A stretch of 64,000 bases of DNA from NCBI RefSeq assembly GCF_000208745.1, contig NC_030851.1, positions 15,774,124-15,838,123 of the forward strand, in the 5' to 3' direction. Positions 57,590-64,000 of the stretch are shown in pieces. This stretch comes from Theobroma cacao. Lineage: Eukaryota > Streptophyta > Magnoliopsida > Malvales > Malvaceae. The position numbers and the translations under genes were made by a program. Within the stretch, counting starts at the first letter, position 1. Every line of letters starts with the position of its first letter. Under the pieces are notes generated by a model that saw nothing but the letters and a program-made list of their open reading frames with translations, was not told the origin of the DNA and did not search any database.

Positions 57590-58444
57590 TGTTGGCTCCA
57601 TTAGTTTTTGATGATAGTAAAACATTCCCATTCATTTGTGTCTAATACATTTTACTTAAGTGTACAGGAAAATTAATGTATGAAATTAATAAATCAATCT
57701 TTTTAAAGTATATATTAAAAAAAAGATAAAAATAATGAGACGTGACTGATTAACAAGGAGGAAGCTCATTAGTTGAATAAGGAAGAATGTTGGTTGGCCA
57801 AGATTCAAATTGGAGAAATGGTGGGCTGAAGAGTTTGAAGAACAGAGACAACTTAGTCAATCAAGAAATGGACTAGTCGACTAAGTGCTTACTGCCAGAA
57901 CTGCCAGAGACAGGGAGCAAAAAAATCATAACATCTTCTCCACACTTTGCAACACTCAAACGATCATCTTTTGTACTTGTATTCAGCACTCAACCTTTTA
58001 CCATTTAGATAAACTTGTGATCATAGGTGCTTTCTTCTAGCTTTCTTATTTTATTCTTAGAGTGAGGCAGTCACTCTAAGAGGTTGTTTCAAGCTCGGTG
58101 TGCTTGAAGGTGTTAAGGTTCTAACTTAGCCTTGAAAAGTTAGGTGTTGGGTTTTAGTTTAGCTTGTGAAAAACTAATGTAAAAGGTTTTGGCTGAGTCT
58201 TGTAAAAGCCATTGTAAAGCTTGGTGAAAGCTTGTGAATTTCACCGGTTCTTAGTGGATTTGTTAGGAAAATCCTTGGTTGGATAATCAAGGTAGTGGAT
58301 GTAAGTCTTGGATCGAACCATTATAAATTCCTGTGCATTGTTCTCTGTTTTTATTTTCTTTGTTCTGAAAATTAGTTCCTTATCTTGTCAAGAGCCGATT
58401 TGTGCTATTCACCTCCTCTCTAACACATATTATTAGGACCAACA
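57590..58444 (+). repeat. Element F 3' LTR with internal deletion
   Basis: 855 bp, TGTTGGCTCC to ACCAACA. Compared with the 5' LTR (about 1.09 kb) it lacks roughly 240 bp between two GAGCA repeats (the junction reads gggagcaaaaaaatc near 57911), including the TATAAAAG box. Confidence 0.9.
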
Positions 58445-58449
58445 TTAGG

Positions 58450-59374
58450 ATGATTCCTCCAACTAGGATTATAAGTGTTGGAATAGGGATTGTTCTGTTG
58501 CCTATTTCCAACAAATTGACAAGACTCAGAATATATGGGACAATTGTCATTGGAATGTCCTTCCCCACAAAATTCACATGTCATAAAGGAGTTTTGAACA
58601 ACATTTAACTCTCAGTTTATCTATTTTCTTTGCGAGAGATGCCAATTGTGTAAAGACAGTGCTTATTGCATCTAATTCATGAATTCCAACCATTTTTCTT
58701 GTACCCAATCTTTCAGATGGCCATTGATAATTATTAGAAGCTATCTCTTCGAGCAAATCATAAGCCTCATCAATGGATTTACTCATGAGTGCACCTTTAG
58801 CGGCAGCATCAATGGTAGTTTTAGAAGGTCCTAGGAAACCATTATAAAAAGTTTGAACTAGTAGTCACTTAGGTAATCCATGGTGAGGACACCTTCTTAT
58901 TAAATCCTTATACCTTTCCCAAGCCTCATATAGTGATTCGGAATCAAATTGTATGAAAGAAGTGATATCATTCCACATCTTTGCTGACTTTGCAAGTGGG
59001 AAGAATTTTGCTAAGAATTTTTTAGCCAAATTATCCTAAGTATTAATGGAACCAACAGGAAGCGAATTTAACCAACTCTTTGCTTTATCTCTCAATGAAA
59101 AAGGTAAAGGCCTCAATTTTATGGCATCATCAGTAACACCATTAGCCTTGAATGTATTGTAGATTTCTAGGAAATTTACAATATGAGCATTCGGATCATC
59201 ATTAGGCAAACCCCCAAACTAAATAGCAGTCTGAATCATCTGAATGATTGATGGCTTCATTTCAAAGTTGTTGGCTTGAATAGGAGGTCTTCAAATACTA
59301 AAGTGGAGATTTTGTACTCATGGGACTATATAATCCCTCACAGGCTTGGTCTCTTCCCCTTGTTGATCAACCAT
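58450..59374 (-). pseudogene. Element D gag, N-terminal part
   Basis: Start MVDQQGEE at 59374. Family phrases are present: FEMKPSIIQMI-like, then NIVNFLEIYNTFK, LSLRDKAKSWLN (about 59110-59060) and MSKSIDEAYDLLEEIASNNYQWPSERL (58786 down). A CCHC-like knuckle (CEFCGEGHSNDNCP, about 58580-58530) is followed by NNPYSNTYNPSWRNHPN, up to F. The 65-residue ORF at 58380-58577 is a wrong frame of this knuckle. Several stops and shifts. Confidence 0.83.
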
Positions 59375-59583
59375 TGTTTTACTTGGAGCAGAAATGTATT
59401 TGTATTTCCTCCAAAGTCTTCAAAAAGTTTTTTCGATTTATGGATCAAAAAGAACAATTTTCAAATTTAGGCTCTTCACATACAACGACCAAAAGTACTT
59501 GAAAAATTAAAGAAAAGAAAAGTCTATATTGAAGCTAAAAATGCTTGGTATTAATATTAACAAGGAAGAATTAAAAATCAATT

Positions 59584-59600
59584 TCTCGACAATGGTGCCA
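59584..59600 (-). other. Element D primer binding site (tRNA-Asp type)
   Basis: Minus strand TGGCACCATTGTCGAGA just inside the 5' LTR; degenerate match to the tRNA-Asp complement. Confidence 0.7.
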
Positions 59601-59606
59601 AAATCT

Positions 59607-61115
59607 TGTTGTTCAATTTTCTACCCACGCAAATGCACGTATCGCAAAGATAATATAGAGATGAGTAGAGTGTCAATCCCACAGAGAATTGAATTAATCC
59701 TTATTATTAACTACTAAAATTAACACACCTTAATTTTATCTAAACAATTAAAATTAAAAAGGAAAATTTAAATTAATAAACTAAAAACTAAAACTAATAT
59801 ATCAGCAAATTTTACTTCTAGTGATTAATAGACCTAAGATTACGATATCCCTCAATACTTCATTTGAATATTGTCTCTCTCGTGACTTAGTTTAATGGAT
59901 TAAGTTGCTAACCTAGAGTCCTAAATTATTTATCAGTCTCTGTCGAGTTTCTTAAAAAAATATCTCTCTCAATTAATTTTCTATATGTCTATGCAAATTG
60001 TATTGAAAAAAGATTCATTAAGTTTGTGCTCTAATTTTGGCTACATATGGCTTATAGGTGTATGTCTAACTTATATGCAAATCAAACCACCTAATCAACT
60101 AAGTGTCTTCGATCATACGCTATTCTATTCAAGGTTTACCTAAATCTCCTTCGTCAAGGCTTAACTTAGGTTCCCAATTCAATCTAATTGGTGGCCAGTC
60201 AACTAAAAACATTAAGAACAGAATAAAATAAACAACTTAAATCTATCAAACATAATCAGAAGAGAGATAAATAATTCATACTACATATTTAGTTCAATCA
60301 TAATCTTAGATTAATAATTTAGTTCTCTATCAAGTCACACATCATCATTGAATAAAGTTTAAACATGAAGAACAAAACCAAGAAAATAAGAGAATAAAAG
60401 AAAAGATAGAAAAACTCAAGAGTTGTATTCTTGATCTCCAAATCACCTTGAATCCTTCAAATTCTTCGTAGCTTCAATGACTCTGTGGCTTGAGTCTCAA
60501 CTATTAATCTGGTGTTTTTCTCTTCTTCTCTGAAAGGTTATTTTTATAGGCTTTGAAGTTAGGCCAAGTTGGGTGGAGAAAGAAGTCAATTCTAGCTAGG
60601 ATTTCCTTATCAGACTATGTGAGTCATAGCCTTACCCAATTAATTAACAGAAATCATAATTGGTCTAGGACTACTACAATATGTTAAATTCAACAAGAGT
60701 TTTGACTACATATCAGGCTGAACTGGGTGAAGTGGCAAATGAAAGGTTGTATCTTTTTCTCTTATCTTTCCAATGGTCCAAAAATCGCTTCATTTGAAGC
60801 TCTGTAGAGAAAGTTATGGCTAAAATACCAAAATATATACAGTGCAAGTCTGCACCTTGAAATTGCTCTCATTTTTTTACTAAAATTCTTTTTTTATCAA
60901 ATGCCTATAAAAGCACAAATAAATCAATAACAACCTATGTTAACCATATTAACACCAAATTAAGCATAAAATTAACCATGATTAGATTGACTCACCTAAA
61001 ATAACTAATTTAAAATAATTAAATAAAATATACTAATTTCTATGTATTACTACAAGAACTATACTAATTTATTATCAAAATTAAGCCCAAATAACTTTAT
61101 ATCATATATTTATCA
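59607..61115 (-). repeat. Element D 5' LTR
   Basis: 1509 bp, plus-strand TGTTGTTCAATTTTC to ATATTTATCA; uninterrupted, so it is the best reference for this LTR family. It pairs with 16695-17053 plus 28019-29176. Confidence 0.92.
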
Positions 61116-61790
61116 ACCGCAGCCAAGATTTTTTAGCGTCGTGGCACTAAATTTTTGATACAATAGCGTCGTGGCATTCTAGCCTAAAAAACAATGTATG
61201 GTGTGTTTCATTTCACCAGTGTGGCAGCCTTATTCTCCTTAGTGCTGCAACCTTGGCTGTCTCTTAACTTTCCAATGGATCAAGAATCACATTAATTGGA
61301 CTTCTGGAGTGGAAGATATGCTTCAAATACCACATCATATTCAGTCCATGTGTACTACTACAGTGCTCTGATTTAGACAAATATTTCAACCATGATGTGA
61401 TCAGAATTGGGCATAGTGTAAACATAAAACATTATAGCCCTTCCTCTGATCTTTCTATTGGTCCAAGAATCACCTCATTAGGAGTTCTGTAGAGAGGGAT
61501 ATGGTCAAAATACTACAACATATATGAATGAATCCATCACCATACTTGCACAGAGTTTCATCAAATGAGCCTTTTTCATCAAATTTCCTACAAAAGCAAT
61601 AAGACAAATCAGCAATAACTACTCTAAAAGTAATTTAAAATAAAATAACTTAAATTAAATAATCAACATGTAATCGAACTTAAACTAGAAAAATACCTAA
61701 AATGCTAAAATTAGAATTTAAAAATCTCAAATATCTAGTAATTTAAGCCCTCGAAATGTGTCAAAAAAACTCTATGTAATAGAGTTATCA
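61116..61790 (-). repeat. Element B 5' LTR, outer part
   Basis: Resumes with the TSD ACCGC and 'agccaagattttttagcg', matching the B 3' LTR from about 9388. It ends AGAGTTATCA at 61790, followed by the B TSD AGCTT. Confidence 0.88.
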
Positions 61791-61795
61791 AGCTT

Positions 61796-62395
61796 GTGGT
61801 GGAAAACTTGGAGGAAAGTTTGGCTTTATTGTTGATGAAGATTCTTGGTTATTGTTCTAAGAGAAATTTGGATGATTTCTCCAACTAAGATTGTAGTTGA
61901 TGGAACAAGGATTATTTTGCTATCTATTAAAATTCCTAACAAATTGTATAGATTCAGCATTAATTGGCAATGATCATTAGAATGCCCATCTCCACATAAC
62001 TTACATGTCAAAAAATGACTCTAAACAGCATAGACACCCAAGAATCAATTTTTTGTAGTGAGAGCAGCCATTTATGTAGTCAAGGTATAAATTGCATCAA
62101 GCTCATGAATACCAGTAACTTTTCTTAGACCCAATATCTCAGATGGCCATCGATAATAGTTGGAAGCCATCTCCTTTAATAAATCATATGCCTCATCAAT
62201 AGATTTTGCCATTCATACCCTTTTTGCTGCAACATCAATGATGGTTCAAATTAGTCCCATCAAACTATTATAGAAAGTCTGTACTTGCAGCCATTTAGGT
62301 AATCCATGGTGAGGACATCTTTTAAGTAAATCATTATACCTTTCCTAAGCCTCATATAGTGATTTCGAATCAAATTGCATAAAAAATGTCATATC
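61796..62395 (-). pseudogene. Element C gag, middle part
   Basis: Continues the C gag split at 8393. Minus-strand phrases are KPNFPPSFPPQA (about 61850-61800), CKLCGDGHSNDHCQ (knuckle, 62005-61960), MAKSIDEAYDLLKEMASNYYRWPSEILGLRK (about 62210-62120) and ERYNDLLKRCPHHGLPKW (about 62345-62290). It is cut at 62395 by LTR M; the N-terminus should be beyond 64000. Stops are present. Confidence 0.8.
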
Positions 62396-64000
62396 TGTCA
62401 CGACCTGGAACCTCCCTTGGACCCATGACAACCGCCGCGACATTCCAATTGACACCATTACCCGGAATGCCAACCGGAACCCTGCAAGACTTACATATCA
62501 GTTTCTTTCCTTTCCTGTGAGCAATCGTTGTTAAACATTCTATTTTAAACAATTACCGGTCGTTTCTGGCTCAAATAAATCAAAAGACAATTTTTTTTAA
62601 AGGATTTATAGACAAATATCACTATTCAAAATATTGATTAAAATATAACATTTTTATATAAAACAATATTTATAGAAACACGTGTAAGAAATCTTTTGCA
62701 ACATGTAAGTAAAATAAATTCATATATATAAAAATTTACAAAGTTATAATGTACAATAATGGTTACAATGACAAGTGGCCCAAAATACACCTAGTGTTGG
62801 TGCTAAAAACCTACTGTCTGTGTGGTAGAGATGTCAANNNNNNNNNNNNNNNNNNNNNNNNNNNNNNNNNNNNNNNNNNNNNNNNNNNNNNNNNNNNNNN
62901 NNNNNNNNNNNNNNNNNNNNNNNNNNNNNNNNNNNNNNNNNNNNNNNNNNNNNNNNNNNNNNNNNNNNNNNNNNNNNNNNNNNNNNNNNNNNNNNNNNNN
63001 NNNNNNNNNNNNNNNNNNNNNNNNNNNNNNNNNNNNNNNNNNNNNNNNNNNNNNNNNNNNNNNNNNNNNNNNNNNNNNNNNNNNNNNNNNNNNNNNNNNT
63101 TAAAACAAGGCTCAAGCCAAAACTAATCCTCGGGGATACCTTGGTCGAGGTATCTAATCAAGTCCGCCAAGGTTGTTATAACATTTACATGTGAAACACA
63201 TTTTTATTTTTAAAACAAGTCGTTCCTTGGCGTTGGCCAAGTTACACATTCACGTGGGGGTTCGACGTGAAGTGAGCTCTAATACTACCCCAGGAGTTAC
63301 CCTCCTCGCCTCTACAACCGGAGTAACTATATAACCGGGTTTATCGTGCCTCTCTAATAGGCAGTCCACTGAAACCCGTCACTGCAGTGACCAACCCACC
63401 AATTTTAATAAAATTTCGACAGTATAACGTGGCTTTATTTGTCAATACACTTACAAAATATATTTACAAAATATATATTTATCCAGCCTGCATAGTAAAA
63501 CAACTTACATAAATTTTCCAATACACTTACAAAATATAGCCACATATACTCATATCTCATAAGCCATTCATAGGAAAATATATAATTTTCAAGACAGTTA
63601 ACAGCCTCCAATTACTCAATTTCATAATCAACCCAATATATCTTTATTTGTCACATTTATTGGTAAAACATCAAAAATCCCGTTTTAATCTCGTTTTCAT
63701 TTCATAAAATACATAAAGAGCATTTAAAAATAAACTCTAGATAATTTACAATAATAATAAGTTTACTCACCATTTGTACAAACTAAAAGCTTTCAAGGCA
63801 CCCCGATAACTACTCGTCGGGTACGATTTTCTTGCCTTTACCGGAAGGCTCTCCTCCTAGACACATTGTAAAAATTTACTCAATTCATCACATTAATGCT
63901 AAATCACTATATATTTGACTTAAATCCTATACTAATGCATGGTGTGAAATGCAATAGCCAAAAACGGCTTAAACACGGTATTAACTTATTTTTGGTACTT
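62396..64000 (-). mobile_element. LTR M (E-family gypsy), truncated by the window edge
   Basis: Starts TGTCACGACCTGG at 62396 in the C gag. It follows the E LTR in order: 'tcgttccttggcgttggcc' near 63220, 'gacgtgaagtgagctc' near 63263, 'gatgtgaaatgcaat' near 63940. It is clearly more diverged from the two E LTRs than they are from each other, and has a CACGTG G-box near 63252. Whether it is a solo LTR or part of an element cannot be seen. Confidence 0.85.
62838..63099. other. Assembly gap (262 N)
   Basis: Unresolved bases inside LTR M; ORFs running through them are artefacts. Confidence 0.95.

Larger units (their letters stand above)
32973..58444 (+). mobile_element. Element F: Copia (SIRE/Maximus-like), TSD TTAGG
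   Basis: Plus-strand Copia element inserted in the D gag with a perfect TSD TTAGG (32968-32972 and 58445-58449). Parts: 5' LTR (32973-34036 and 44256-44285), tRNA-iMet primer site (44288), gag (44344-45902), protease (46055-46385), integrase (51646-52924), RT (52925-53737), RNase H (53738-54390), an extra ORF (54697-56636), a noncoding tail, a polypurine tract and the 3' LTR (57590-58444). G splits the 5' LTR and H splits pol. The gag type and extra 3' ORF suggest SIRE/Maximus; this is recognition, not phylogeny. Confidence 0.92.
16695..61115 (-). mobile_element. Element D: Athila-type gag-protease retrotransposon, TSD GCCGC/ACCGC
   Basis: Minus-strand element inserted in the 5' LTR of B; TSD GCCGC (16690-16694) and ACCGC (61116-61120), one mismatch. 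Order from high to low coordinate: 5' LTR (61115-59607), tRNA-Asp-type primer site (59600-59584), gag (59374-58450 and 32967-32400), protease (about 32345-31800), 2.2 kb noncoding DNA, polypurine tract and 3' LTR (29176-28019 plus 17053-16695). E splits the 3' LTR and F splits gag. No RT or integrase is present. Confidence 0.9.
8394..61790 (-). mobile_element. Element B: Athila-type gag-protease retrotransposon, TSD AGCTT
   Basis: Complete outline of a minus-strand element inserted in the C gag. The perfect 5-bp TSD AGCTT is at 8389-8393 and 61791-61795. Order from high to low coordinate: 5' LTR (61790-61116 plus 16694-15668), primer site (15661-15644), gag (about 15434-13640), protease (13599-12799), noncoding DNA, polypurine tract (10263-10251) and 3' LTR (10250-8394). 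Most of its span is the nested element D in its 5' LTR. A Copia remnant J replaces about 2 kb of its noncoding internal region. Confidence 0.9.
1171..64000 (-). mobile_element. Element C: Athila-type gag-protease retrotransposon, 5' end outside window
   Basis: Outermost Athila-like element, on the minus strand, reaching past the window edge. In element order (high to low coordinate) the visible parts are gag (61796-62395, then 8393-7950), protease (7943-7617, then 4872-4300), a noncoding stretch, a polypurine tract and the 3' LTR (1171-2702). It is interrupted by solo LTR A (4873-7611), by element B (8394-61790) and by LTR M (62396 onward). No reverse transcriptase or integrase is visible between protease and 3' LTR; only about 1.6 kb of noncoding DNA separates them. 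Its 5' LTR and the far TSD (expected to match CTACC at 1166-1170) cannot be seen. Confidence 0.8.

Noticed and set aside
58380..58577. Hydrophobic 65-residue ORF (minus)
   Set aside because: Wrong frame of the D gag knuckle joined to the F LTR end.
1..64000. tRNA, rRNA or host protein genes
   Set aside because: None seen; the only tRNA-related strings are primer binding sites next to LTRs.

Overview
This is a stretch of plant (angiosperm, most likely dicot) heterochromatin made almost entirely of LTR retrotransposons inserted into one another. I found no host gene, tRNA, rRNA or CRISPR array. The plant assignment rests on chromodomain-type Ty3/gypsy elements, Copia elements with a CCHC gag, Athila-type gag-protease elements primed by tRNA-Asp, and AT-rich DNA. 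I do not name the species. Two N-runs (19300-19465, 62838-63099) are assembly gaps.

The layout is a set of nested boxes, most closed by a 5-bp target-site duplication (TSD) that I could read. A degraded Copia fragment (K, 685-1170, +) is the oldest recognisable layer. It is cut by an Athila-type gag-protease element C (minus), whose 3' LTR starts at 1171 and whose 5' end lies beyond base 64000. Element C is interrupted by a solo LTR 'A' (4873-7611), by element B (8394-61790, TSD AGCTT) and by LTR M (62396 to the end). Element B has the same Athila-like type. It carries a Copia 3' remnant J (about 10480-12629), and its 5' LTR is split by a third Athila-like element D (16695-61115, TSD GCCGC/ACCGC). 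The 3' LTR of D is split by a complete gypsy chromovirus E (17054-28018, TSD AAATA). The gag of D is split by a large Copia element F (32973-58444, TSD TTAGG). The 5' LTR of F is split by a complete gypsy chromovirus G (34037-44250, TSD CACCT/CACCC). The pol of F is split by solo LTR H (46386-51645, TSD TGAGG), which is itself split by solo LTR I (48951-51584, TSD TTAGT). The relative ages are K>C>B>D>F>H>I, with E younger than D, G younger than F, and A and M younger than C.

The families behave differently. B, C and D keep gag and a protease but no recognisable reverse transcriptase or integrase, so they look like non-autonomous passengers. E and G have gag-protease-RT-RNase H-integrase-chromodomain order, tRNA-iMet primer sites and LTRs of 2.5-3 kb. 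G shares its LTR family with A, H and I. F is a SIRE/Maximus-like Copia with an extra lysine-rich ORF downstream of RNase H. Every coding region is broken by stops or frameshifts, many of them C-to-T type changes, so nothing here is likely to be autonomous now.

The points most worth a second look are the H/I pair, which forms an inverted repeat of about 2.5 kb inside the F pol gene; the extra F ORF; a palindromic 16-mer array carried by every G-family LTR here; an 85-bp GT-AG-bounded AT-rich insertion in the E integrase; and the loss of the probable TATA box from one F LTR.
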